64,000 bases of DNA from Nepenthes gracilis (lineage: Eukaryota; Streptophyta; Magnoliopsida; Caryophyllales; Nepenthaceae): contig BSYO01000038.1 of NCBI GenBank assembly GCA_033239525.1, positions 8,559,041 through 8,623,040 on the forward strand. Reading direction: 5' to 3'. Position numbers and translations under genes: made by a program. The notes beneath the pieces were generated by a model. It had not been told where the DNA came from. It did not search any database and saw nothing but the letters and a program-made list of their open reading frames with translations. Positions 44,761 to 55,629 of this stretch are shown piece after piece; within the stretch, counting starts at the first letter, position 1, and every line of letters starts with the position of its first letter.

Positions 44761-44935
44761 CAGTCAACGCCAGTTGACCGAAAAATGTTAAACGTAAAGT
44801 TAATCCGGTCAATGCTAGTTGACCGAAATATGTAAAATTCGGTCAACGCCAGTTGACTATAATATATAAGAAGGAGCAACTAAGTCCGGCTAACGCTAGT
44901 TAACCGGAACGCGAGAAAGGAATATCGTTGACCGG
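44761..44935. repeat. Array B of CGGTCAAC/GTTGACCG palindromes
   Basis: Units lie at 44761-44780, 44805-44825, 44840-44858, 44886-44907 and a half site at 44926-44935, with cores such as CGGTCAACGCCAGTTGAC. The spacing is tighter (about 35-45 bp) and the units are more alike than in array A. The array ends within 70 bp of the truncated desaturase pseudogene. Confidence 0.8.
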
Positions 44936-45446
44936 AAATTATGAAAGAAGTAGGAAGGATAACAAACTTTTTTTTTGGAGGGGTGGGGGGAGTAAACAAC
45001 TTACTGGGTGCCATGATTCATCATTATCAACATGTCCACGGTTCTAATGATGAGTTCTATGACTAATTCTCCTACATTGCCACCAAGATTGAGATTTTAA
45101 TCTAGATTTTTAATATAAATGGATGTCTGAGCTAAGAATGAACTTACCATCCATGATAAGGCACAAGGATTGAAGAATGAAGCAAATGGCCAACAACACT
45201 ATTCAACTTGTGATTATTTGAAAAGCTTCCGTGCCCACTGAGCAATCCAAAGCACAAATCAATTACTCAATGAGAAATTCGCATCCAAGAGCACACAATC
45301 AATTATCACAAGAATTACTGTACTGGAAACGACGAGCTGGATTCCTTACTACAAGAAATTAAATAAAAAATAAGAAAAGAAAAAGAAGAAAAGCAGGACT
45401 ATTTGAACTGATAAGTTACCAGTTATGGCCAAGAACAAAGAGCGCC

Positions 45447-45759
45447 TATTAAGACATACATAATCTTCTTATTTTATTAATATTGTATTTTTAGACCGTT
45501 GTATATTTTCTTGCCTTTATTGTCCTTTTTTATATTTCGTTGTATTTCGTTCCATTTTATTTTTCGCTCTTCCTGTTTTCGGCCCTAGCACCCTGTATTA
45601 TATGTTGGACAGCTTCGTATACAGTGTGTGAACGAAAGAAATAAAAAGCCTGTGGCGTTATTATTTTTCTGGCAGACTTTTGCCCTTTTCCAAGAATAGC
45701 GTCGTCCTCTCTCTTTGTCTTCGTCTTCGTCTTCTCCAAAATGCTTTCGATTTCTTACA
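45447..45759 (+). repeat. Copia 5' LTR
   Basis: It runs from TATTAAGACATACATAAT to ...TTTCTTACA and is directly followed by the primer site. It lacks the leading TG that the 3' copy has. It contains ATAAAAAGCC and a CT-rich TCTTCGTC tract near the end. Confidence 0.93.
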
Positions 45760-45775
45760 TGGTATCAGAGAACCC

Positions 45776-46896
45776 ATGGCACATCACCACAACCCCAACG
45801 CTTCCGATAACACATCTAGCGACAATAACTCAGATCCTATTTTTACCCAAAACCTTCTACGCTTTCAAAACCTTTCAGATCCATGCAACCCGTTACGTTT
45901 GGAAGCCGGCGATAGTCCAGCCGTCACCTTGGTTGCCGATTTGCTCACTATCGACAACTATTTAACTTGGTCTAGAACCATGCGTCGAGTATTGAGGGCT
46001 AAAAATAAACTTTCATTTATTGACGGTACTATTCCCAAACCCATCGATTCCACCGATCCCCTTTTTGAAGCTTGGGGACGCTGCAATGACATGGTGGTGT
46101 CCTAGATCCGGAACTCTATTAGTTCTTCCATTAAATCTAGTGTTGTGTTCGTTGATGACGCTTTCAAAATCTAGAAGAAACTGTGTGACCGATTCACCCG
46201 ATAGAATGGGCCATGAATTTTTCAACTCAACAATTCCTCGTCGTGTCTCTTGCAAGAGCACGATTCGGTAAGTTTGTATTATGGAAAGCTGAAAACAATC
46301 TGGGACGAGCTTCTTATCTATGACCCCTCTCCCAAATTGTGACTGTGGTAAAATCAAAGTGCTCATCGAGCGATATCAGAGGGATTGTGTCATGCAATTC
46401 CTAATGGGTCTCAATGATTCGTATGCTAATGTGAGAGACCAGATTATGTTGATGGACCCTCTCCCTTCTGTCAACAAAGTGTTCTCTATAATCCAACAGC
46501 AAGAACGACCACCAAATGTTGTCTGCTTGTTCATCCCTCGAAACCGTAGCTTTGCTCACGAAACGGGCTATTAATAACCCTATAACAACCATGAAAAATA
46601 ATCAGATGTTTAAAAAGGATAGGTCTTTTTGCGTTCATTGTTGTGTTCCAGGACACTCCTTACAACAATGCTTTAAAATTGGGAACGCTGAGATTCTCAT
46701 CTGTGCTCATTGCAACAAACTTGGACACGTTATTTATAAATGCTATCAGCTCCATGGCTTCCCTCCCGGTCATAAACCGAATGGCAAGTCTGGAGCCACA
46801 GCACTCTCGACCAACAAATTAAGTCACAACACCATCTCTGACCAAGAGACTCATGATGATGACAAAGTTGAATTAACTAGAGTGCAGTTTCAGTAA
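45776..46896 (+). pseudogene. Copia gag
   Basis: ATG 45776 lies 16 bases after the LTR (MAHHHNPNASDN). The gag core follows: LLTIDNYLTWSRTMRRVL, FIDGTIPKPIDSTDPLFEAW. The first stop is TAG at 46103, where related gags have a Trp codon. Scraps in other frames continue (KLKTIWDEL, SVNKVFSIIQQQER). A CCHC zinc knuckle reads CAHCNKLGHVIYKC (46702-46743), followed by YQLHGFPPGH. Confidence 0.85.
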
Positions 46897-47053
46897 CTCA
46901 TGAATCTAATTCAACCAAAGGATCCAGCAGTGCCTTCTCAAATGACTAGAAAGAATTCCCAACTTTTTGATCCCATCAGTGATCAACCGAAGGCCGCAAA
47001 TATGGCTGGTAATAATCTCTGCTCTGTCCCTTCCTCCTGTAATAAAAGGAACA

Positions 47054-48126
47054 TCTGGATTCTTGATATAGAGGCTGCTGATCACATGATATGTGATCCA
47101 TCTTAATACCTTAAAAAGGTGATTCCAATCTCCTGTTATGTGAAACTCCCTGATGGGAGTAAGGCCCCTGCTTCCCACATTAGCACGGTCAAATTGACCG
47201 ATAAAATTGTGCTGCGAAATATTTTGTGTTCCCTCTTTTACTTTCAATTTGATATCTGTGAAGTAATTTGCTAATGATCTCGGCTATTGTTTATTTTTCT
47301 TTGGTGACATTTGTCTAATTCAGGACCTTTCCTCCTTGACAACGATTGGGATGGGTGAAGAGAAAAATGGCTTATATTATATGATGAATAAGAAAGTACA
47401 TCCCAATTTTTTGCAGAGCCTTCTCTCCAAACTCTACAAGAAGCCTTCTGTCAATTCTGTTTCATTGCCTATTGATCTATGGCATTCTCAATTAGGTCAC
47501 ATTTCATATTCTAGGATGAAAATAATAAGCGAACCTCTTGTAAAAGGAGTAGTGCATTCTATTAATAATAATCCCTATTATATTTGCCATATGGCCAAGC
47601 AACGTTACCTTCCTTTTCTCCCAGCACTCATAAGTCACACATCTTATTCGATGTGGTGCATTGTGACTTATGGGGACCATGTTCCGAGATATCTTATGAT
47701 GGATATAAATATTTCTTAACTATCGTTGATGATTTCTCCAGGAGTACCTGGATTTATCTTCTGAAACAAAAATCGGATACAAAATTGTATTTGGAAGCCT
47801 TTTACAACCTAGTTGCCGCACAATTTAATGTCAAAATCAAGGTCATTCGTAGTGACAATGGAACCGAATTTTGTCTGGCAGACTTTTATAGTAAAAGAGG
47901 TGTTATCCATCAATGCAGTTGTGTGGAAACACTACAGCAAAACGGTATTGTTGAACGCAAACACCAACATTTATTGAACGTTACTAGAGTTATTAGATTT
48001 CAATCGGGACTTCCCTTAAAATTTTGGAGTGATTATATACTTATTGCTGCATACATTATCAACAGAATTTTCACTCTGTTACTTGGAAAAAGACTCCATA
48101 TGAAATTATATATGGAGTCAAACTAA
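47054..48126 (+). pseudogene. Copia protease remnant and integrase
   Basis: The protease active-site box at about 47054-47104 reads WILDIEAADHM, so the catalytic Asp-Ser-Gly has become Asp-Ile-Glu. The integrase zinc part (LWHSQLGHISYSRMK, then YYICHMAKQ) lies in one frame to about 47640 and the core in the next. The core has CDLWGPCS, RSDNGTEFCL and QQNGIVERKHQHLL, giving the D, D, E triad. It ends near 48126 after FWSDYILIAAYIINR. Confidence 0.85.
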
Positions 48127-48373
48127 ATTATGACAACCTCCGCATATTTGGTTGTTTGTGTTTCGCATCCACCCTCTCTCATGGACGGAAGAAATTTGAT
48201 CCCAAAAGTAGAATTTGTATATTTTTGGGATATCCTTTCGGAATCAAAGGATACAAATTGTTTGATTTGTATAACCATGTCACATTTTATTCAAGGGATG
48301 TCATTTTTCATGAGAATGTCTTCCGTACAAAGGAAACTATGCCGAAACTATTTTCATTGACCAATCTAATGCA

Positions 48374-50386
48374 ATGCCTCCCGTAGTGACCAGTGTCGAT
48401 CCTTTTGTCACTCAACAATTATCTTCTATCCTTAGCTTAGACTCAAATCCGGAGACCGATTCAGTACTAGATAAAGATTTGCCAATCACTACAAATTGGA
48501 ATGATAAAGAAGAATTCAATTCACCCATTGTCAATGATCAACTGGATCATAATCAAGAACCTTTGAGTGACAATCTACAGCCTAGTAATCCTCCTACAAA
48601 TATCCAGTTCCCAACAGGAGATAACACTCCTGTTTGCAGAACTACCAGAACTAGGAATGCTCCTCAATACTTGAAAGTCTTTCATTGTCATCAAGCATTT
48701 CAAGTTGTTTCTATTCAACCCATAGCACAAATCCCCCCAGGCAAACCTTACCCTCTTGAAAATTACATGTCACATCAACAGCTGTCCCGTGACTATAATT
48801 CATTTGCATTTTCCATCTCATCCCAAACTGAACCACAAACCTATGCGCAGGCCATGCGTGACCCCAATTAGCGAAAAGCCATCGAAGATGAATTAAAAGC
48901 TTTAGAATCTAATAAAACCTAGACTATTACTGATTTATCTTGAGGAAAGAAAGCTATCGGATGTCGATATGTATTCAAATTAAAATTTAATAGTGATGGG
49001 AGTATTGAAAGACATAAATGTCAATTAGTGGCTAAAGGGTATACTAAAAAAAAGGAGTGGATTATCACGAAACCTTTTCTCCTGTCGTTAAACTTACCAC
49101 TATTCGATGTCTTTTGGCTGTAGTTGTCAGAAAAGGATGGCATTTGTATCGTTTCGATGTCAATAATGCATTCTTAAATGGAACCCCAAACGAAGACATT
49201 TATATGCAACAACCTCCTGGGTACACCAAAGGAAAACCCCACCGAGTATGTAAATTACTAAAAAGCATTTATGAACTCAAATAAGTATCTAGACAATGGT
49301 ATTCTAAACTTTCTACTTCTCTTATTACATATGGATTCGTGCAATCCAAGGCTGATTATAGCCTATTTACAAAACAAGATAACAAATCTTTCACAATCCT
49401 TCTCGTCTATGTTGACGACATCATTGTTACAAGTAATTACTTGGAGACCATTACATCTATCAAAACCTTTCTTAATCAGGCCTTCAAGATTAAAGACCTT
49501 GGAGTTCTACAATATTTCCTTGGCATAGAAGTTGCCTGATCAACAAAAGACATACATCTTTGCCAACGAAAATACACTCTTCACATTTTAGCCGATTCTG
49601 GCACCACTGGGGCAAAACCTCTTAAACTACCATTGGATCAAAATTTAAAATTGAGTAAGCAAATTGGGGAGGTTTTACAGGACCCAGGCACATATCGAAG
49701 GCTCGTTGGTTGCCTTCTTTACCTTACCGTCACAAGGCCAGATATAGCTTATGCAGTACATATTTTGAGTCAATTTATAAATCAGTCCACTTCCAGCCAT
49801 ATGCAGGCTGCGTATCAAGTTTTACGCTATCTAAAACTAAACCCAGGACAAGGCATATTACTCCCTCCACCTCTAACATTCAACTAAGAGCCTTTTGTGA
49901 TGCAGATTGGGCTTGATGTCCAGACACACGAAGATCCATTATTTGCTATTGTGTCTGTATTGGCAATTCTCTCATCTTATGGAAATACAAGAAACAGTCA
50001 GTGGTCTCTCGCACTTCTACAGAGACAGAATATAGATCAATGGCTACCGCCTATTGTGAATTGTCTTGGCTACGTTATATTTTACATGACTTGCGGTTTC
50101 ACATCCCCATGCAGCACACCTATATTGCGATAATCAAGTGGCGATCCATATTGCTACTAATCCTGTCTTCTATAAGCGTACCAAACACATTGAGTTGGAC
50201 TGTCATCTCATTCGTAACAAAATCCAAGAGGGGAGTATTCGCACGCATCACGCCACCATCCATAATCAGTTGACAGATATATTTACCAAGATGCTACCTT
50301 CACATCAGCTAAATGTGCACTTGTCCAAGATGAGCATTGTCAATATATATGCTCCATCTTGCAATGGTGTATTAAGACATACATAA
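48374..50386 (+). pseudogene. Copia reverse transcriptase and RNase H
   Basis: After a low-complexity linker (48374-48871), the RT reads [38 protein letters not shown] and [13 protein letters not shown] (about 49408-49446). RNase H follows with RRLVGCLLYLTVTRPDIAYA, RAFCDADWA, SRTSTETEYRSMA and DIFTKML near 50280. Stops (for example 49282, 49537) and several frameshifts make it inactive. The block ends about 90 bases before the 3' LTR. Confidence 0.88.
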
Positions 50387-50675
50387 TTTTCTTATTTGTT
50401 AATATTGTATTTTTTGACCGTTGTATATTTTCTTGCTTTTGTTGTCCTTTTTTACATTTCGTTGTATTTCCTTCCATTTTATTTTTCGTTCTTCCCGTTT
50501 TCGGCCCTAGCACCCTGTATTATATATTGGACAGCTTCGTGTACAATGTATGAACGGAAGAAATAAAAAGCCTGTGGCGTTATTATTTTTCTGGTAGACT
50601 TTTGCCCCTTTCCAAGAACAGCGTTGTCCTCTCTCGTCGTCTTCGTCTTCTCCAAACTGCTTCCGATTTCTTGCA
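50368..50675 (+). repeat. Copia 3' LTR
   Basis: It starts TGTATTAAGACATACATAAT and ends ...GATTTCTTGCA, followed by the GCGCC duplication and desaturase exon sequence. Differences from the 5' LTR are few and scattered. Confidence 0.93.
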
Positions 50676-51159
50676 GCGCCCAAAACATAATGCCCTGAGC
50701 AAACCAGTAAAGAGGCCAAACAATCCAGTTATTCAAAAAAGCAGCCGCAGCAGCTAATCCAAAAACAACAACATCCCTAAGAGCATAGCTCATAGATCTC
50801 CAAGGGTCCTTAACCCAACAATGCTTAGGAATGGCTGCTCTAATGTCTCCCAATTTGAAGGGAGGAGGGGAACCAGGGTCAAATTCTCCATCTCCTGATG
50901 CAACTCCATTAATACTCCCTTCATTTCCTCTCTCTTCATCATCTACAGAAGCCACCCGCAGCAGAACACTCTCTTCTACCTTCCACTCTCTCTCCCCAGA
51001 AGAATGACAGCGTAATGTGGAGCTCTTCAGATCTATACATACGGAGACAAATTGCTTTCTGTTAGGAGCAATGGTGTCGGAGGTGAGCCCTATTCTGGGT
51101 CGATGGTAGATTTGAGGAAGAGGGTTTAGACCACATTCCGGGAGGACCCAAGTCGCCAT

Positions 51160-51764
51160 TGTAGACACAATGGCCATGATTCAAGGTTTTGAGTTCTGGG
51201 TCACTTTCTGTGTGGCCAGAGACAGGAATTTTGGTGAGGAAGTCGGGGCGATATGGCATTGCAGAAAAGCTGGGAAAGTGCGTGGGAGGAGAGCGAACAC
51301 GAAGGACATCTCTCTCCCTCTCTCTCCTTCGCTCACACATCGCAGAATCTGGACCCGTTCCTCATATTGGTTGTTAGTGGGTTATTCTGTCCATAAATAT
51401 TATTATATTAAAAATGCAACGGATTTTTTTCCCTTGATAGGATCTTAATTTTTTTTAAAAATTATTAAAAACATAAAAATAAAAAATATTTAAAATAATT
51501 ATATTTTTAAATTTTTTATAATGTTAATATTTATCAAATATTAATTTTTTTAACAAAATAAATATTTAGAGGATATCATTTAATATTAAATTTTAATTGT
51601 TAACTTTTTTAATTTTAACAACTCAGATATGATATATAAGGTTTTAGTTTTTGTCGAGAAAACTAGGATCTCAGCCCATATTTATGGTGAATCGTTTGGC
51701 ATTGGGGTAGAGAAGTAGCATTTACTGTTTGCATCTTCATTATTGAATTAAAATATATTGATTG
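51160..51764 (-). promoter_or_regulatory. 5' flank of the desaturase pseudogene
   Basis: This lies upstream (in minus orientation) of ATG 51159. Its first 200 bases are moderately GC-rich with GAGAGAG tracts, as in a plant 5' UTR. Beyond about 51420 it becomes very AT-rich. I could not pick a convincing TATA box. It is cut at 51760-51764 by the SIRE-like insertion, and the rest of the ancestral upstream region continues from 58366. Confidence 0.45.
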
Positions 51765-52879
51765 TGTTAGAGACATTTGTCTAGTTGACATATTCCGTGA
51801 CCATATGTATTATTGTATCAATATCGGGTTGTGGGTTGTCGGGTTGAAATCCGTTCTATCCGTTCCGCCCCCAGTCGCTCGAGCCCGTTCGGAGTCCCCG
51901 CGCCCGCCTGGCGCTCGATACCCGCTCGAGCCGAAAATCCAGAATGTACCCGGCTCGCCTGGCGCTCAATACCCGCTCGAGCCGAAAAACCAGAATGTAG
52001 CCTGCTCGTTGAGTGCTCGATACCCGCTTGAGCCGAAAAATCAGAAGGCATCCCGCTCGCTGAGCGCTTGAGACCCGCTCGAGCGCACGTAGGGTTTCTC
52101 TGGAAACCCTCCGTGTGCCCGCCGCGCGCTCGAGTTGAGCTCGAGCGCCGGTCCAACGGGCAAAATTTTTAAACGAAAATTTGGAGCCCTCTATAAATAC
52201 ATGTCTTATACTTTTGAAACCCTAAGCACGACAGAGCCTCTGTTGATATCTTGTGGAGCCGTTAAACTTGAGAAGAAAGCCTTTCATGCTTCATTGATTG
52301 AGTTTCTCTTGAGAAAACCAAAAGTTACAACTTTGAATTTCATGTTCTAAAGAGTTTTCTCATCACTTTTCCTTTTCCATTCAAACTCTTGCATCCTTCT
52401 TCCTTCGTTGGAGACGTTGGTTCGTGAAGAAGGAGACTCGATCGTGATCGGCAATTCAAGTGGTTCAACGGAAGATTTACGTGAAGACCGGAAGGTGTCC
52501 GGTTCCGTTGCCACGGGCAAATCCAAGGAGTTCCTTGGTAGGGATCACGTGACGGAAGTGAGTCGGCTAGGTTGGCCGTTATTGTTACCACAGTGCCGTA
52601 AGTTAATTTTCATAGTGCATTGCTTCCCCGCCGTTGAAGCCCGGAGTGTTTTTCTCGATTACGCGGGTATCGAGTTTTTACTTAAATCACCAAAATCGTG
52701 TCTTTATCATTATTGCTCATAGTTATTTATATCGTGCATGCTTGTTATCTCGTTAGCATCTAGTATTAAATATCCTTTACGTGTATCGGATATTTCTTAT
52801 TATATATACTGCTTCTGCTATAATTCTTAACGGGGTCGAAACTTGATTGTTCACGTTAGCATAAAAATGTGTTTTTTTA
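51765..52879 (+). repeat. SIRE-like 5' LTR with internal 51-bp tandem repeats
   Basis: It starts TGTTAGAGACATTTGTC and ends ..GTTTTTTTA, where the 3' copy ends CTTTTTCA, so the terminal CA is mutated here. Between about 51895 and 52085 a 51-bp unit (GCGCTCGATACCCGCTCGAG, then CCGAAAA.CCAGAATGTA) repeats about 3.6 times, at 51911, 51962, 52013 and 52064. A TATAAATA box lies at 52192-52199. Open frames through the repeats exist only because 51 is divisible by three. Confidence 0.93.
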
Positions 52880-52922
52880 TTTGGTATCAGAAATTTATCC
52901 CGATCTGCGACCCCTGATCTAG

Positions 52923-54686
52923 ATGTATAAGAGTGGATCGCTCTCCGTTCCTCCCTTCTTTGATGGGAGTAACTATGCCTATTGGAAGGTCCGGATGAGA
53001 GCCTTCCTAAAATCTCTAGATGAGCGTGTTTGGGCAAGTACCCAAGTTGGGTGGACTCCACCCACTAGTTCCAGTGGTAACGAACCAAAAGCAACATCTT
53101 CATGGACCAAAAAGGAACTCGATGCATGTAATTGGAACAGTAATGGGCTACATGCTATTTTTATGGCTGTATCTCCCGATGAGTTTAAACGAATTTCAAT
53201 GTGTGAGACTTCCAAAGATGCACGGGACATCCTAAAAATTACTCATGAAGGCACGAAACCTATTAAAAATTCAAAATTGTAAATGCTCACCACTAAATTC
53301 GAAGAAATAAAAATAAAAGATGATGAGACATTTGATGAGTTCTATGCTCAATTAAATAATATTATAAACTCCACGTTTAATTTAGGAGAATGAATCCCTG
53401 AGAACAAAATTGTTAGAAAAGTTCTTAAGTCACTTCCTGAGCGATTTAGACCTAAGGTCACTGCTATTGAAGAAAGCAAAGATCTTGATAAAATAAAGAT
53501 CGAAGAACTTGTAGGATCCCTACAAACGTATGAGCACACACTGCCACAGTCTAAGAAAAATAAATCACTTGCTCTAAAATCAAGTAGGGAAGAGCAAAAT
53601 CGGGATTCTGATGAAGAATCAGGTGGCGATGGTGAATTTTTCTTATTTGTTAAGAATTTTAAAAAGTTTTTGAAGACAAATAGATCTTCATCAAACAAAT
53701 TTGATATGAACTCAAAACGCTCACCAAAATTTGAGAAGAAAGATCGCCATGAACTCAAGGATTCCGAATAAAAAACGATTCAAGGAGTTCAATGTCATGA
53801 ATGTAAAGGGTTTGGTCACTATTGGGCTGAATGTCCAAACCTTAAACGCCAACAATGTCAAACTTTTAAAGCTAATGTGACCTTAAGCGATGACGAAGAA
53901 GAATAGGTTGACAAATGTTCTGAAAATGGCCCTATCAAGTACATGGCATTTATGACCTCAATGTGTGACAATGCTGTAGAGAATATTAATCAATCTGATG
54001 GCTCTGAGGCTAAGTCAGAAGCTGAATTTGATGGCCTTCAAGAAGCATACGATAAACTGTTTAGGGAGTGTTTGAAAGTAAAGAAATTAAATAGAACCCT
54101 AAACGGTAGAATCATCGATTTGGAAAAATAAAACTTATCTCTACAATCCAAGGTAGATACTAAAAGCCAATAAATTGAGAATTTGAAAATCTCATTTTCT
54201 AAACAAATCACGACCTTGGAATCTGAACTTGAGGCAACGAGAAAAGATTTGAAACAATTCTTAAATGGGTCAGCAAAACTTGATCATATGCTCGGGTTGG
54301 GTAAAATTGGAGAAAATAAACATGGGTTGGGATATGTTGAGAATATGTTCCGAAATGACGTGAAACCTAAAACAATTTTTATTCCCACCAAGAAAATGCC
54401 ACACCAACACATTAACACATCAAAAGTCACTAAGCAACTGGATCGACGTGTGGCTACTCAATTTGACTCAACTCATTTGCAAAATTTATCTAATCAAAAA
54501 TTGGTGAATCAATCATCAAAATCGTTCAAGTCTTCTCTCAATGTAAATCAAAGATTTATGGACCGTTCCACCATACCTAAATTTGTGCCTACTTGTCATG
54601 CATGTGGAAAAGTAGGCCACATTCGTCCTCGATGCTACACTATGGATTCTTTGTACAACGAAAGAAAATGGCCAAAAATGAATTAA
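52923..54686 (+). pseudogene. SIRE-type copia gag
   Basis: The protein starts at ATG 52923 with SVPPFFDGSNYAYWKVRMRA, the UBN2-type gag opening. It has LPERFRPKVTAIEESKDL, a first knuckle CHECKGFGHYWAEC (about 53800-53841), a coiled-coil part, and a second knuckle CHACGKVGHIRPRC (54595-54636). The frame is the same from end to end, broken only by stops (TAA 53280, a TGA near 53391, TAA near 53769, TAG near 53906, two TAA near 54129 and 54171). Each lies where CAA, CGA or CAG would be read, the mark of C-to-T decay of methylated DNA. SIRE gags normally run into protease after the second knuckle; here the frame ends at 54686. Confidence 0.88.
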
Positions 54687-54858
54687 CTCTTTGATCACAT
54701 TCAGAAACTTAATGAACAAGTACAAAGATTAAATCAAAAAGTGAATTCGGGGAGAAATATTTGGGTTAAGAAAAGTGAACTGAATTCCCTACGGTAAATT
54801 CTTGTTAAATGACTCCTACCCCTTATAGATAAAATAAAATTAAAAATAAGCAAAAAAA

Positions 54859-55629
54859 ATGAAAAAAAGGCGCATTTATGCGCTTGCTCGCTGTGGGCTC
54901 GAGCGCCCGCTGCTTGCCTTTATCTTCGAGCATGCAGCGAGCGCCTCCCACAAACCCTCACACTCTTCGCTGCTCTTTCTCCTCTCCTTGCGTCGGCCGC
55001 CTCTCTTCCTCTTCCTCATCACCAGATCGGCCAGATCTACACTCCCTGTTCTCGATTGCGGGCATTCTCCAGGTAAACTCCTCCCTCGTCCCTCTCTGTT
55101 TTCGGTTCTCTGTGACCGCCACCGTTCATGGTGATGTCGGGCCCAAATTTGCCCCTTTTTTGGTCGGCTGACTTCTTGGGTCACACATCGCTCACCTCAT
55201 TCCTCCAAATCCACCGGTTCTTGCGTGAATTTTGAGCGTTGTCCATGGATCCGTGAATCCTCAACGTTCTTTGACAACGGCCGTTCATGGCGGTGCCTGT
55301 GGTTTCTCCCACACCACTGGCCAGGCACCGTGTGAGTCCTCCTCCCTGCTTTCCCAATCGGCCGGCATCGTGGGTGCCGGAGGTAGTGTTTCGACGGCCT
55401 CTGGAGCTGCGTTTCCTTAAGTGACAAACGCCTGCCTTGTGCCGTCCGTGCTTCTTCATGCCACCGTCGACCGGCTAACGTCGGCACTATTCATGGCTTC
55501 AGTCACGTGCCCAGCCTTCCCTACCAATAATTCCAAATAATATAAATATAAATAAATATATATATATATATATATATATATTCAACAATCTATATAATTT
55601 TTAATTGGGGTGTCCTTATTTTTTTCGAG
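54859..55629 (+). other. GC-rich leader-like stretch between gag and the 3' ORF
   Basis: Composition changes sharply from AT-rich gag to CT-rich and GC-rich sequence. It has a CTCGAGCG patch that resembles the LTR repeats, TCTCC/CTTCC tracts and a possible splice donor (CCAG|GTAAACTCC at about 55072). It ends in a TA dinucleotide repeat at 55558-55580. Open frames exist on both strands but resemble nothing. It could be the untranslated leader of the 3' ORF or captured host DNA. Confidence 0.45.

Larger units (their letters stand above)
45447..50675 (+). mobile_element. Ty1/copia retrotransposon inserted in desaturase exon 1
   Basis: LTRs 45447-45759 and 50368-50675 are nearly identical, and the target duplication GCGCC lies at 45442-45446 and 50676-50680. 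The right LTR has the full TGTATTAAG...TTGCA; the left one lacks the initial TG. TGGTATCAGAG at 45760-45770 is an exact tRNA-iMet primer site. The internal part codes gag, protease, integrase, RT and RNase H in copia order, with many stops and frameshifts. The orientation is opposite to the desaturase. The gag and LTR style resembles the Ale/Retrofit group, which I hold loosely. Confidence 0.95.
45005..51159 (-). pseudogene. FAD7: Plastid omega-3 fatty-acid desaturase (FAD7/FAD8-type) pseudogene, exons 1-3, split by a copia element
   Basis: FAD7/8 enzymes desaturate 18:2 and 16:2 to 18:3 and 16:3 in chloroplast lipids. Exon 1 starts at ATG 51159 ([19 protein letters not shown]) and includes a transit-like N-terminus, [19 protein letters not shown] and [14 protein letters not shown]. 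It is interrupted at 50676 by the copia insertion and resumes at 45441-45420 (FVLGHN), ending in a GTAACT donor. Without the copia element and one TSD copy, exon 1 is 506 nt. Exon 2 is 45237-45148 (90 nt) and exon 3 is 45071-45005 (67 nt), both with canonical splice sites and matching phases. Defects: the insertion; HDCGH of His box I is HNCGH; a TAG directly follows HRTHH of His box II; everything after exon 3 is absent. Confidence 0.93.

Noticed and set aside
45447..50675. Idea that the desaturase fragment is a gene captured by the copia element
   Set aside because: The copia element has its own LTRs and a GCGCC duplication inside the desaturase exon, so it inserted into the gene; the gene was not carried by it.
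51805..52156. Long repetitive open frames on both strands in the SIRE-like LTR
   Set aside because: They arise from a 51-bp tandem repeat whose length is a multiple of three; an LTR is not expected to code here.
54859..55487. Overlapping open frames on both strands rich in Arg/Ser
   Set aside because: They are explained by GC-rich composition; no conserved pattern, and frames are open on both strands.
54687..55629. Idea that pol was replaced by a one-off captured gene in the SIRE-like element
   Set aside because: The same 3' ORF occurs after pol in the intronic SIRE relic, so loss of pol by deletion is the simpler explanation.
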